DNA from: Haloferacaceae archaeon B1-Br10_E2g22
GTDB lineage: Archaea; Halobacteriota; Halobacteria; Halobacteriales; Haloferacaceae
Assembly: GCA_001563795.1 (NCBI GenBank)
Contig: LKML01000008.1
Location: forward strand, 1 to 40,454
DNA: 40,454 nucleotides
Direction: 5' to 3'
Shown here: one piece after another, positions 31,488 to 39,715 of the stretch
Layout: every line of letters begins with the position of its first letter
How positions within the stretch are numbered: position 1 is the first letter of the stretch
Notes under the pieces: generated by a model
Database searches by the model: none
Told to the model about the DNA's origin: nothing
What the model saw: the letters and a program-made list of their open reading frames with translations, nothing else
Program-made: the position numbers and the translations under genes

Positions 31488-32810
31488 ATGCCCCCGTCGC
31501 TCGAGACGCCCATCGATATCGGCGGTCACACCGTCAAAAACCGACTCTACCGCGCACCGCTTTTGGAGTGTGCGGGCAACGGGCCGGACGCCGTCGAGAC
31601 ACTCATTGCCGACCTCGAGCCAGCCGCTGTCTCGGGAGCCGGCCTCGTCTGTCAGGGGGCGACCATCGTCCGGTCGCCGGGCGGCTGTGCTGCGCCGAAT
31701 ATGACCTATGTCGATGACCCGGCGTTTGTCGAGACTCTCTCAGCGCTCACCGAGGCAATCCACAGCCACGGCGCGGCGATTGCAATTCAACTCGAGGCCG
31801 GCGGTCTGCGGAGCATGGAAACCTGGCACCGAAGCTACCGTACGGCGAATCCGGGACTCCAACAGTGTGCAGTCTCGCAGCCGCCGTGGCCCCTCCGGCT
31901 GCTCGAGCGCTTCGGTGTTCTCTCGTATAATCCGCACGTCCTTTCGACCGAGGAGGTCTACGAACTGGCAGCGGATTTCGGCCGGTCGGCCGCCTGGGCT
32001 ACCGACGCAGGCTACGATATCATCCATCTCGCCGGAGCCAACATGGGAATCATCCAGCAGTTTCTCTCGCCGTTTTACAATCAGCGTCGCGACGAGTTCA
32101 GCGATGGCGTCCGGTTTCTCGAGGTCATCGCCGACGAAATCCGCCAGCGGTGTGGCAACGTCCCGCTGATGACGAAAATCCCGGCCGAGACAGCCACTCC
32201 GCCAGGTGTTGGCCCGCACCTCTCTGTATCCGACGCCCTCGAGATTGCCGACCGCCTCGAGCAGGCTGGTTTTGACGCGCTGGTGCCTGTTTCTGGGTCT
32301 GTTGTCTGGGATATGAGCATCATCAAAGGCGAGTACCCCGGATGGGCGTGGGCTGACGATCAGTTCACAGATGGGTATGCTGAGGCGTTCGGCGGGCCAC
32401 TGCGCCGTCGACTTCTTCGGTTCGGCAACTGGCTCGAGTCTTTTTATTACGATTTCGAGCCGGCCTGGAACAGCGGGCTGTCGCGGGCAGTCGGCAAGCG
32501 CGTTGACATCCCGGTGCTCGCAGAGGGCGGTATTCGGACGCGCGGCCAGATTGACAAACTCCTTGGTTCGAACTGCGAGATGGTCGGGTTGGGTCGGCCC
32601 TTCTATGCTGAGCCGCGATTGCCTGCACGATTACTCGATGCGGATCCCGAGACGGCCGTAGTTTGTGAGAACTGCAACAACTGTACGGTTCCACAGGCAA
32701 CCGGCGCAGCAGGCGTCTGTCGGACACCGAGTGTGCTTCGGGAGGCAGGTCGCCTTCGCAAAGCCGGAGCCTACGAGACGGCCTCTGGCGATAACTCCCG
32801 TGTTGACTGA
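31488..32810 (+). CDS. Old yellow enzyme-family NADH:flavin oxidoreductase
   Basis: This 440-residue FMN-dependent TIM-barrel oxidoreductase shows the start IDIGGHTVKNRLYRAPLLEC, the region AIAIQLEAGG (Q near the flavin), GYDIIHLAGANMGIIQQFLS, FYNQRRDEF, and VLAEGGIRTRGQIDKLL for the FMN phosphate. It has a C-terminal cysteine set CENCNNC...C (Cys393, Cys396, Cys399, Cys411; CX2CX2CX11C), like the 4Fe-4S site of 2,4-dienoyl-CoA reductase-type enzymes, but the FAD/NAD domain that normally follows is missing. The electron donor is therefore likely a separate protein. The substrate is unknown. The ATG at 31488 is divergent from the lipoprotein gene, with 169 bp between start codons. Confidence 0.87.
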   Translation: MPPSLETPIDIGGHTVKNRLYRAPLLECAGNGPDAVETLIADLEPAAVSGAGLVCQGATIVRSPGGCAAPNMTYVDDPAFVETLSALTEAIHSHGAAIAIQLEAGGLRSMETWHRSYRTANPGLQQCAVSQPPWPLRLLERFGVLSYNPHVLSTEEVYELAADFGRSAAWATDAGYDIIHLAGANMGIIQQFLSPFYNQRRDEFSDGVRFLEVIADEIRQRCGNVPLMTKIPAETATPPGVGPHLSVSDALEIADRLEQAGFDALVPVSGSVVWDMSIIKGEYPGWAWADDQFTDGYAEAFGGPLRRRLLRFGNWLESFYYDFEPAWNSGLSRAVGKRVDIPVLAEGGIRTRGQIDKLLGSNCEMVGLGRPFYAEPRLPARLLDADPETAVVCENCNNCTVPQATGAAGVCRTPSVLREAGRLRKAGAYETASGDNSRVD

Positions 32811-32847
32811 TAGATCAACTACCTCGATTGTCTGACATCGGCGAGTA

Positions 32848-32857
32848 TGTTTTATAT
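32848..32857 (+). promoter_or_regulatory. TATA box for SOUL gene
   Basis: TGTTTTATAT lies 21-30 bp upstream of the ATG at 32878. This spacing places the transcript start at or near the start codon, so the mRNA is probably leaderless. Confidence 0.6.
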
Positions 32858-32877
32858 GCCGAGGTAAACAGAGAGGT

Positions 32878-33486
32878 ATGAATCGGGCAACAACGTTCGT
32901 CACCGGTGTGCTTGCTGGGCTGGCGACTGTCGCGGGGCTACGGTATTATCGGTCGCGAGCAACCGAGACTGTCGCCTATGAGCGTCGGCAACTCGGCGAC
33001 TGCGAGATCAGACAGTATCCGTCGGTCGTACTCGCCGAAACCGTCGCCAAAACCGAAACCGCTGCCAGAAAGCGACTCGAGCAGTATCTCGCTGGTGCCA
33101 ACACGGCCGCCGAGCGGATTCCACCGACAACACCCATCCGAGCCAAACACAGGCCGCTCGAGGTAACGACACCACAGAAGGACACAGCGACTGCCGCGCC
33201 CGTTCGTGTCTGTACGTATCTACCCCCACAGTACAGCCCACAGACTGCTCCAGAACCGACCGACCACACGGTTCAGTTGACCGTCGAGACGCCCCGGACG
33301 GTCGCAGTGCAGTCTGTCTCGCTGTATCCCTCTGCTGGCCGACTCAAGCGAACACGAGACCGGCTGTTTGCGAGTCTCGAAGACACTGACTGGGTGGCAA
33401 TTGGCTCGCCGTTTGTCTTTCGGTACGACAACTCACTTGTCGGCTCGCTGACCGGCCGCACCGAGGTCGGCATCGAAATCGCCTGA
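32878..33486 (+). CDS. SOUL heme-binding family protein
   Basis: This 202-residue protein has a short N-terminal hydrophobic segment (FVTGVLAGLATVAGLRYYRS, a membrane anchor or signal) followed by a SOUL/HEBP domain. The family start YERRQLGDCEIRQYPSVVLAE is clear, then APVRVCTYLPPQYSP and VAIGSPFVFRYDN near the end. SOUL proteins bind heme or tetrapyrroles, usually in the cytosol; the N-terminal segment suggests membrane association here, exposing the domain on one side. The role in archaea is unknown. A TATA box at 32848 suits leaderless expression. It converges with the rhomboid gene, 12 bp apart. Confidence 0.9.
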   Translation: MNRATTFVTGVLAGLATVAGLRYYRSRATETVAYERRQLGDCEIRQYPSVVLAETVAKTETAARKRLEQYLAGANTAAERIPPTTPIRAKHRPLEVTTPQKDTATAAPVRVCTYLPPQYSPQTAPEPTDHTVQLTVETPRTVAVQSVSLYPSAGRLKRTRDRLFASLEDTDWVAIGSPFVFRYDNSLVGSLTGRTEVGIEIA

Positions 33487-33498
33487 AACAGCGGTCAA

Positions 33499-35310
33499 TT
33501 ATGCCTTTTCAGCGACGGTTAGTGCTGTCGAGCCCTCGATAGCGATCAACCGGTCGTCTTGATTGACTAACCGAATCGAACCGATGGTTACTGACTCGTT
33601 GCGATCCGGCAGCCGAAGAGGTTCTGAATCCGCTGGATCTGTCGGCTCTTCGATCACGATATCCGTCTCGGGTATCTCGCGGTTGGTTTCGTTCGTTCCC
33701 GAAGGCGCTGTCTCGTTCGCCGGCGTGTCGGCCTCGACCGCCTCGAGCGAGACGAAGAAGGCCTCCTCGGTGGCATTGATCGAGACGCGATGGCCCCCAA
33801 CAATGGGGTCTGCTGTCGCCGGCTCGGCGGCAAACGGTGTCTCCGTGTCGTTGTTGTGGGTCAACGAGACACGATAGGTTGAGCCACCGCCAACTGTACT
33901 CCAGGCTTCGCGGTCGATTTCGACTGTCTCGCTCCAGCCCAGCCCGCCAACTCGGAGCGTCGTCTCGCCGCTGTCGGCCAGCCGGCCTGCAGAAGTCTCG
34001 GTCGACCAGATGTGTCGGTCGGTGTTTCTGACGATCACCCCCGAGGTGTTGAGCTCGGTCGTCTCGCCAAAGCCTTCCAGTGGAATCACACTGCGTTGGC
34101 CGTCAGGAACGTCTTCGCCGTAGGTGAGTTCATAGCCGTTGATCTCGATTGGATCGCCCGGCAGGTCGGCCTCACCGGCAGTCGTGAGATTCACTGGAAC
34201 TGCCGGCGCGGCGACAACCAGTGCGCCACCGAGCAGCACAATCAGTCCGAACTGCCGGTAGGTCATCGAATCGAACTGTTCGGTGATCGTCCGAGGATTG
34301 GGCGTCGCCTGTGTGGGTACCATCGGCTCGTCGCGGGCGACAACCGCGTAGGTGACGATGGCAACCAACACGAACACCAACGCGAGTCCGAGTGCGCGGT
34401 ACAGCACGTACACATCGTTGCCACGGAACCAGTAGATAGCCCACAGTGACCTCGAGACGGCGAACAACAACACCCCAACCCAGAGATAACTCGCTGGGGG
34501 ATGCGGTTCATTACGATACCACAGCAGTGCCAGGCCGACTAAGACACCCAACAGCAGTCCAATCGCATGCCCCTGGACGGCAATCGAGGCGAACCACGGC
34601 GTGCTGAAGCTGCTTTCGGCGACTGCAATCTGCTGGGGCACTAACGCCGCATCGAGCAGGCGGCTCAACACTCCCTGGCCGACACTGGCGAGTACGACCA
34701 CGAGCGGATACCGGACGAGCCCGAAGCCAGCAAATGCGAACACAACCGTCGAAAAGCCAATGACAGGCCCCAGCGCGAGCATCGTACCGACAATACCGAT
34801 GAGAATCGTTATCGCCGGAAAAATGACGATTGCACGGACGGTGGGTGTCGTCCAGAGCTGTTGGGCTGTGCTCGAAGCGCGGTCACTGTCAGTGTAGTGG
34901 CCCCACCAGTATTCGGCCAACGAACCGAACGCCAGCGTTCCGAGCAGGTTCCCTGTGAGGTGGCTAAACCCGGCATGCGAAAAGCCAGCAAACAGCATTC
35001 CAAACGGATCCAGATAGCTCCAGGCTCGAAACGGCAAGACGATCGGGTCGTTTGGATCCGCACGGCCATCCTGGAGGCCGTAGTAGACGACCACCAGTAA
35101 CACACAGACAATCAACGTCCCCCACGGAACGCCTCCGACGAGCCGGCGTTTGAGCTGGGAGACGAACCGCTCTGGGTGAGTAAGCTGTACGAGTATGCCA
35201 ACCGACAACAGCATACACAACGCCAAGGCTAGCCGCTGTAGTGGCAGTGCCGCCAGCGTTGTCTCTACGGCTTCGGCAACCAACAGCGTACCACCACCAA
35301 CCGACAGCAT
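33499..35310 (-). CDS. Rhomboid intramembrane serine protease with large C-terminal domain
   Basis: This 603-residue protein has a rhomboid core of about six to seven membrane helices in its first half. The family landmarks are GFSHAGFSHLTGNLLGTLAF (residues 109-128, the H-x-x-x-N helix), the catalytic serine Ser187 in IGFSTVVFAFAG (GXSX form, with T where G is usual), and the catalytic His248 in GHAIGLLLGVLVG. After a further membrane helix (about residues 355-372), residues 380-603 form a beta-rich domain that would lie outside the cell or at the surface, with repeated NT/ET-rich linkers (ETAPSGTNETNREIPET). The Ser/His dyad is intact. The substrate is unknown. The ATG at 35310 begins a hydrophobic segment. 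Confidence 0.85.
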   Translation of the reverse strand: MLSVGGGTLLVAEAVETTLAALPLQRLALALCMLLSVGILVQLTHPERFVSQLKRRLVGGVPWGTLIVCVLLVVVYYGLQDGRADPNDPIVLPFRAWSYLDPFGMLFAGFSHAGFSHLTGNLLGTLAFGSLAEYWWGHYTDSDRASSTAQQLWTTPTVRAIVIFPAITILIGIVGTMLALGPVIGFSTVVFAFAGFGLVRYPLVVVLASVGQGVLSRLLDAALVPQQIAVAESSFSTPWFASIAVQGHAIGLLLGVLVGLALLWYRNEPHPPASYLWVGVLLFAVSRSLWAIYWFRGNDVYVLYRALGLALVFVLVAIVTYAVVARDEPMVPTQATPNPRTITEQFDSMTYRQFGLIVLLGGALVVAAPAVPVNLTTAGEADLPGDPIEINGYELTYGEDVPDGQRSVIPLEGFGETTELNTSGVIVRNTDRHIWSTETSAGRLADSGETTLRVGGLGWSETVEIDREAWSTVGGGSTYRVSLTHNNDTETPFAAEPATADPIVGGHRVSINATEEAFFVSLEAVEADTPANETAPSGTNETNREIPETDIVIEEPTDPADSEPLRLPDRNESVTIGSIRLVNQDDRLIAIEGSTALTVAEKA

Positions 35311-35345
35311 TTAGCGGTGGGAAACCAGTCGGTCTCGAGCCACAG

Positions 35346-35624
35346 CTACAGTTTGCTCTCGGCGTCGTCGGCCAACTCTTTCATACGTTTTCCGACTCGA
35401 CCGGCGTTCGAAAACTCGTCTTCGCTCATCGCAGTCGCCAAGGCGTTGCCCAACACGAACACAGCGTGTTTGTGTTCGCTTTTCGATTTATGAACGTGTG
35501 AGGGATCGACGCTCAGTTCTTCGTAGGGATCAAACAGCGACGAATCAACTGACTCTTGGGCCCGGAAGCTCTCCATGATGGTTACCATCTGTTCGTGGAG
35601 CTCCAACAGTTCGTCTTTGTGCAT
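35346..35624 (-). CDS. UPF0058 family protein
   Basis: This 92-residue protein begins MHKDELLELHEQMVTIMESF and matches UPF0058, a small helical family of archaea without known function. The central SVDPSHVHKSKSEHKHAVF motif and the following LGNALATAMSED are distinctive. A TATA-like GCTTAAATTAC at 35646-35656 is 22-32 bp upstream of the ATG at 35624, which suggests leaderless expression. It lies just upstream of the rhomboid gene on the same strand (35 bp), so the two could share a transcript. Confidence 0.93.
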   Translation of the reverse strand: MHKDELLELHEQMVTIMESFRAQESVDSSLFDPYEELSVDPSHVHKSKSEHKHAVFVLGNALATAMSEDEFSNAGRVGKRMKELADDAESKL

Positions 35625-35687
35625 GGCTGTTCGTATGAACGGTTGTAATTTAAGCGTTGTTGGCGGACTGTTCGAACTTTCGAGGGG

Positions 35688-35915
35688 TTAGAAGACGTAC
35701 TCGTCTTCGTGGCCCATCATGCCGTCGTCTTCGAAGCCCGAACCGGAGCCACCCACCGGGTCGTTATCCATCGGTCCACTGGTCTTGTAGGCTTTCATCC
35801 CTGTCGAAAGCAGGTTTTCTATCGCTTCTTCTCGGTTAAGGAACTCCCCCTGTTCGACAAGCTGTGTGATCTGCATCTCTAGATGTTCGGGGATGTTGAT
35901 CTCGACTTTCGGCAT
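35688..35915 (-). CDS. CopG-type ribbon-helix-helix DNA-binding protein
   Basis: This 75-residue protein has an RHH fold: MPKVEINIPEHLEMQITQLV, then EQGEFLNREEAIENLLSTGM. The second part is a flexible acidic glycine-rich tail (DNDPVGGSGSGFEDD) ending in HEDEYVF. It probably forms dimers that bind DNA as a repressor. No toxin follows; the next gene on this strand is UPF0058. It is divergent from the sulfite-oxidase-like gene, with TTTTAAA at 35945-35951 about 30-36 bp upstream of its ATG, and could regulate both genes. Confidence 0.88.
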   Translation of the reverse strand: MPKVEINIPEHLEMQITQLVEQGEFLNREEAIENLLSTGMKAYKTSGPMDNDPVGGSGSGFEDDGMMGHEDEYVF

Positions 35916-36029
35916 CTGAACAGTCGAGGATTACCGGAGTGCCCATTTAAAACTGCCGGCGTTGTCGATCCGATTACCCACAGCCGCGTGCGGTATATAT
36001 ACAGTTCCCGGCCGCCTGTGTGTGAGATA
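35916..36029. promoter_or_regulatory. Divergent promoters of CopG and sulfite-oxidase-like genes
   Basis: In this 114-bp spacer TTTTAAA on the minus strand (35945-35951) is placed for the CopG gene. TATATATA on the plus strand (35994-36001) is 29-36 bp before the ATG at 36030 and gives a start near 36025. Both mRNAs would have leaders of a few nucleotides. Confidence 0.6.
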
Positions 36030-36620
36030 ATGAACGATGTGACCGAGCTGTACCGTGAGTTCGGCGACAACCGACTGCCACCAGGCCAGCGCGAAACCGA
36101 CGGCTTTCCTGTGCTTTCGAAAAGTGGGACGCCCGCAGTCGATCCCGCCGAGTGGCGCCTGGAGGTCTTCGGCGCGGTCGAAACCGAACTCAGCATTTCG
36201 CTCGAGGAGTTTCGGGCGCTGCCAAGCGAGACGCAAATTCAGGATTTTCACTGTGTCACCGGCTGGAGCAAGTTCGACTGTCAGTTCACCGGCGTTCGAT
36301 TTCCGAGTCTCCTCGAGCGTGCAGGCGTGAGGAACGATGCAGTCCACGTGATGTTTCATTCGGCGGACGGCTACACCACAGATCTCGCCTTAGCAGACTG
36401 CATGCGCGATGAGGTTCTTTTGGCCTACGGCTACGACGGCGAGTCGTTGCCCGCCGACCACGGCGGTCCGGTACGCGTCGTCACGCCGCACAAGTACGCC
36501 TACAAAGGCGCAAAGTGGGTCACGGGCCTCGAGCTACTCACCGAGCCTGAACGCGGCTACTGGGAACAGCGCGGCTACTCACAGACGGCCAACCCCTGGG
36601 ACGAACAACGCTATGGGTAG
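36030..36620 (+). CDS. Sulfite oxidase-like molybdopterin protein
   Basis: This 196-residue protein has the oxidoreductase molybdopterin-binding domain of the sulfite oxidase/MsrP (YedY) superfamily. The Mo-ligand Cys75 is in QDFHCVTGWSKFD. Further conserved stretches are VHVMFHSADGYTTDLALADC, GESLPADHGGPVRVVTPHKY and YKGAKWVTGLELL. There is no Tat signal, so it appears cytoplasmic, unlike periplasmic YedY, and it lacks the C-terminal dimerisation domain of classical sulfite oxidase. The substrate is unknown. The ATG at 36030 is set by the TATA box about 30 bp upstream; the frame opens earlier at 35883. Confidence 0.9.
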   Translation: MNDVTELYREFGDNRLPPGQRETDGFPVLSKSGTPAVDPAEWRLEVFGAVETELSISLEEFRALPSETQIQDFHCVTGWSKFDCQFTGVRFPSLLERAGVRNDAVHVMFHSADGYTTDLALADCMRDEVLLAYGYDGESLPADHGGPVRVVTPHKYAYKGAKWVTGLELLTEPERGYWEQRGYSQTANPWDEQRYG

Positions 36621-36677
36621 ACCGATCCCGTCGACCGATAGTCACCCTAAAGAGTGCCGAGTTCCGAACAGTTCCTA

Positions 36678-38096
36678 ATGGACTCGCCGCCTGCGGCCGA
36701 CCAGCCACGACTCGTCAGCCGGTCGGTTCGGCTTGACGGCGAGCTACCTCCGTTTCGTGACCTTTTGAGCGCGATGGACTCACCCCGAACTGTGTGGGAT
36801 GGCCCAACCGAGCCGACGGTGATCGCCGGCGGCGCGGCTGCAACGCTCACTGCCGAGGGCCCCGAACGGTTCGAACACATCAAAGACGCCGCCGAACGGT
36901 TGTTTTCTTCAGGAGATGTTCACGCCGGCACCGAAGCCGCCTGTCCTCGATTGTTCGGCGGCTTTAGGTTTCACGCAACTGAGCCGAGTGCGGCCAACAG
37001 CGCAACGGTTGATACCGACGGCGGCCAACCCTCTGAGGCCGAACCCACACCCTGGGCGTCGTTTCCCGACGCCAGGTTTGTGTTTCCCAGACTCCAGGTG
37101 ACGCTCACCGACCGCGGGCCGTGGCTAACGGTGAACGCTGTCGGGACTACGGCCTCTATCGAGGCGGTCGAAACACGACTCGAGGCCGAACGCGAACGAC
37201 TTGCTTCGCTGCCGACAGCCGACCCTGAGACTCCCCAGCCGGGGATTGCCGCCCGTCGGCGTACTACCACTCCTGAGTCGTGGCGGGCGGGTGTCACTGC
37301 CGCTACCGACCGTATCACCGACGGCATCCTCCAAAAGGTCGTGTTGGCCCAGGCGCTGGAAGTTGATGTTGCGGCGGACCTCGAAGTTGGTGATATCCTC
37401 TCGCGGCTCGGCACAAAGTATCCTTCCTGCAATCGGTTTTTGACCGAACCTGCCGGCCGACAACCGCCGGCGTTTTTTGGAGCGACACCCGAACGCCTCG
37501 TTTCTCTCCGCGGTCGAACTGTCGAGACTGATGCGCTGGCCGGTACGACAGGACGAGGTGAAACGCCCGCTGAAGACGAGTGGCTTGCTCGCGAGTTACT
37601 CGAGGACGACAAAAACGTCCACGAACACCAGTTGGTCGCCGAGACCATCTGCGAACAGCTCGAGCCGTTTGCGGCCTCGATTTCGGTCGGCGACCGTCAG
37701 ATTCGTCGGCTCGCAACCGTCCAGCATATCCACACCCCAATTACGGCCGAACTCGCCGCCGACAGCCACGTACTGGATCTCGTCGAGGCACTCCATCCGA
37801 CGCCCGCGGTCGGTGGGCTACCGCCGGATCTGGCACTTGAAACAATCGGCGAGACCGAACCGTTTGATCGCGGCTGGTATGCCGCACCAATCGGCTGGAT
37901 CGACGCCGCCGGCAACGGGACGTTTGCGGTCGGCCTCCGGTCGGCGGTAGCGACGCGTCGACGGGCCACCCTGTTTGCGGGTGTGGGTATCGTCGCCGAC
38001 AGCGATCCAGATCGCGAGTGGGACGAAATCGAGTTGAAGTTCCGGCCGATTCTCGACGAGCTCGAATCGACCGACAGCGCGTTGAGTGGCCAGTAG
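36678..38096 (+). CDS. menF: Isochorismate synthase MenF
   Basis: This 472-residue chorismate-utilising enzyme converts chorismate to isochorismate, the first step of menaquinone synthesis, the respiratory quinone of haloarchaea. Family motifs include GILQKVVLAQALEVD (catalytic Lys), FFGATPERLVSLRGRTVETD, LAGTTGRGETPAEDEWLARE, LLEDDKNVHEHQLVAETI and HTPITAELAADSHVLDLVEALHPTPAVGG, ending with GWYAAPIGWIDAAGNGTFAVGLR. The ATG at 36678 was chosen over an earlier one in the open frame (36654) since it lies 57 bp after the previous stop and begins MDSPPAADQPRLV. No menD follows; the next gene converges (cupin, 9 bp apart). Confidence 0.93.
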   Translation: MDSPPAADQPRLVSRSVRLDGELPPFRDLLSAMDSPRTVWDGPTEPTVIAGGAAATLTAEGPERFEHIKDAAERLFSSGDVHAGTEAACPRLFGGFRFHATEPSAANSATVDTDGGQPSEAEPTPWASFPDARFVFPRLQVTLTDRGPWLTVNAVGTTASIEAVETRLEAERERLASLPTADPETPQPGIAARRRTTTPESWRAGVTAATDRITDGILQKVVLAQALEVDVAADLEVGDILSRLGTKYPSCNRFLTEPAGRQPPAFFGATPERLVSLRGRTVETDALAGTTGRGETPAEDEWLARELLEDDKNVHEHQLVAETICEQLEPFAASISVGDRQIRRLATVQHIHTPITAELAADSHVLDLVEALHPTPAVGGLPPDLALETIGETEPFDRGWYAAPIGWIDAAGNGTFAVGLRSAVATRRRATLFAGVGIVADSDPDREWDEIELKFRPILDELESTDSALSGQ

Positions 38097-38105
38097 CCCG
38101 GTTGG

Positions 38106-38423
38106 TTACGGCGCGCCGGCAAGCACGAACATGCTTTCGTCGTCGGCTTCGATCTGGCGTTCGCTGTCGGGATCGATCCGGAGGGCCTCACCAGGAGTCA
38201 TCGAAACCGCCTCATCGTCGACGGTTACAGTGGCCGACCCCTCGACGAGGACGTACACTTCTTCTTGATCGTTTTCGGCGTGATCGTGCGGTTTGCCTTC
38301 CCAGCCCGGCTCGCAAGTGAGTACCGAGATACCGAGTTGTTCGCAGTCGAGTTCGTCGCGCAGGAAATGCAGGCCACCGCCGGCCGGCTCAACGTCTTCG
38401 TAGTTGGCTTTGGTGTACGACAT
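38106..38423 (-). CDS. Small cupin-domain protein
   Basis: This 105-residue single cupin 2 barrel starts MSYTKANYEDVEPAGGGLHF. The metal-site motif is HDHAENDQEEVYVLVEGSATV (two histidines and a glutamate), followed by MTPGEALRIDPDSERQI. It probably binds a divalent metal and may be a small enzyme or sensor; the substrate is unknown. The ATG at 38423 begins the usual cupin lead-in; the frame opens at 38498 without a better start. ACATTTGCGG about 25-30 bp upstream on the same strand is a weak promoter candidate. Confidence 0.9.
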   Translation of the reverse strand: MSYTKANYEDVEPAGGGLHFLRDELDCEQLGISVLTCEPGWEGKPHDHAENDQEEVYVLVEGSATVTVDDEAVSMTPGEALRIDPDSERQIEADDESMFVLAGAP

Positions 38424-38515
38424 CACCAGAGAGTAGCCTGCCGACCCGCAAATGTACTGTGGCCGTCGACGAGAATCCGGTGGGTGGCCCACAGGCACGA
38501 ACCTGCAGTCGACAC

Positions 38516-39715
38516 CTAATCGTCGGATTCGGCTTCGGCATCCGCACCCGTCTGTGCGCTGGTCGCGGCATCAACACGCGATGGCTCGGCGAGCCCGTGG
38601 ACGAGGGCGTTTTCAGTCTGATTGTCGAACAGATGAAGACTCGTTTTGTCAAACACCACCGAAAGTGCTTCGTCCGTCTCGAGTGGGGTTTCGGGGCCGA
38701 CACTCATCAGGATCTGACCGCTCGCGCTGGGGTCTTCCATGTCGACGGTCGCACCGCGAGAGGTGACAAGATAGACGAAGATCTCATCGCCCATCGGCTC
38801 GGTGACATCGGTGTAGGTCTCGACCGGCGCGGTCACCTCGCCGGTAGCGTTTTCGGCTGGAATTACGTGTTCGGGTCGCACGCCGAGAGTCACCGCTTGG
38901 CCGGGCGAGACCCCGATCTCTGAGGGATCGAACTCGACGTCGACGGAGCCCGATTCGGAGCTGAACCCCTCGGTGGTGATCTCACCGGTCATGAAGTTCA
39001 TCGCGGGCGAACCGATAAAGCCAGCCACAAACCGGTTGGCTGGCTCGTGGTAACACTCCAGTGGGGGATCGATCTGTTTGAGTGTACCGCCGTCGAGAAC
39101 GGCGACCCGGTTCGACATCGTCATCGCCTGGGCCTGGTCGTGGGTGACGTAGACGATGGTCGTATCCAGTTTGTTGTGGAGTCGCTGGAGCTGGGTTCGC
39201 ATATGGACCCGGAGTTCAGCGTCGAGATTTGCCAGCGGTTCGTCCATCAGAAACACGTCGGGTTCCCGAACGATAGCGCGGGCGATGGCGACGCGCTGTC
39301 GCTGGCCGCCCGACATCTCGGTGGGCATTCGATCCAGCATGCCGGTGAGCTGGACGGTGTCGGCGGCCTCCTCGACACGCCGATCCATCTCTTCTTTCTC
39401 GAACTTCCGCAGCTGGAGGCCAAACGAGATGTTGTCGTAGACGTCTTTGTGGGGAAACAGCGCGATGTTCTGGAAGACCATCGCGATCCCCCGGTCTTTC
39501 GGGGGGAGGTTCGTCACATCGCGGTCGCCGATCTCGATGGTGCCGCTGGTGGGTTTGGTGAGGCCTGCGATCATCTCGATTGTGGTCGATTTTCCACAGC
39601 CCGAGGGGCCGACGAGCGTGACGAACTCGCCGTCTCGGATGTCGAGATCCATGTTTTCTATTGCGACGTTGCTACCGTACTCTTTTCTGATGTTTCGGAG
39701 GGTGATGGTTGCCAT
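38516..39715 (-). CDS. Carbohydrate-type ABC transporter ATP-binding protein (MalK/UgpC-like)
   Basis: This 399-residue ATPase has the complete set: Walker [21 protein letters not shown]-loop MVFQNIALFPHKDVYDNI, signature MSGGQRQRVAIARAIV, Walker B VFLMDEPLANLDAELR and switch VYVTHDQAQAMTMS. A C-terminal TOBE/OB regulatory region (about 245-375) follows, including LGVRPEHVIPAEN and GQAVTLG. It belongs to the CUT1/MalK-type sugar or glycerol-phosphate importers, and its C-terminal acidic tail is halophilic. The permease upstream overlaps by 1 nt (TAATG at 39715). The substrate-binding protein and other permease lie outside the window, so the sugar is unknown. Confidence 0.93.
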   Translation of the reverse strand: MATITLRNIRKEYGSNVAIENMDLDIRDGEFVTLVGPSGCGKSTTIEMIAGLTKPTSGTIEIGDRDVTNLPPKDRGIAMVFQNIALFPHKDVYDNISFGLQLRKFEKEEMDRRVEEAADTVQLTGMLDRMPTEMSGGQRQRVAIARAIVREPDVFLMDEPLANLDAELRVHMRTQLQRLHNKLDTTIVYVTHDQAQAMTMSNRVAVLDGGTLKQIDPPLECYHEPANRFVAGFIGSPAMNFMTGEITTEGFSSESGSVDVEFDPSEIGVSPGQAVTLGVRPEHVIPAENATGEVTAPVETYTDVTEPMGDEIFVYLVTSRGATVDMEDPSASGQILMSVGPETPLETDEALSVVFDKTSLHLFDNQTENALVHGLAEPSRVDAATSAQTGADAEAESDD

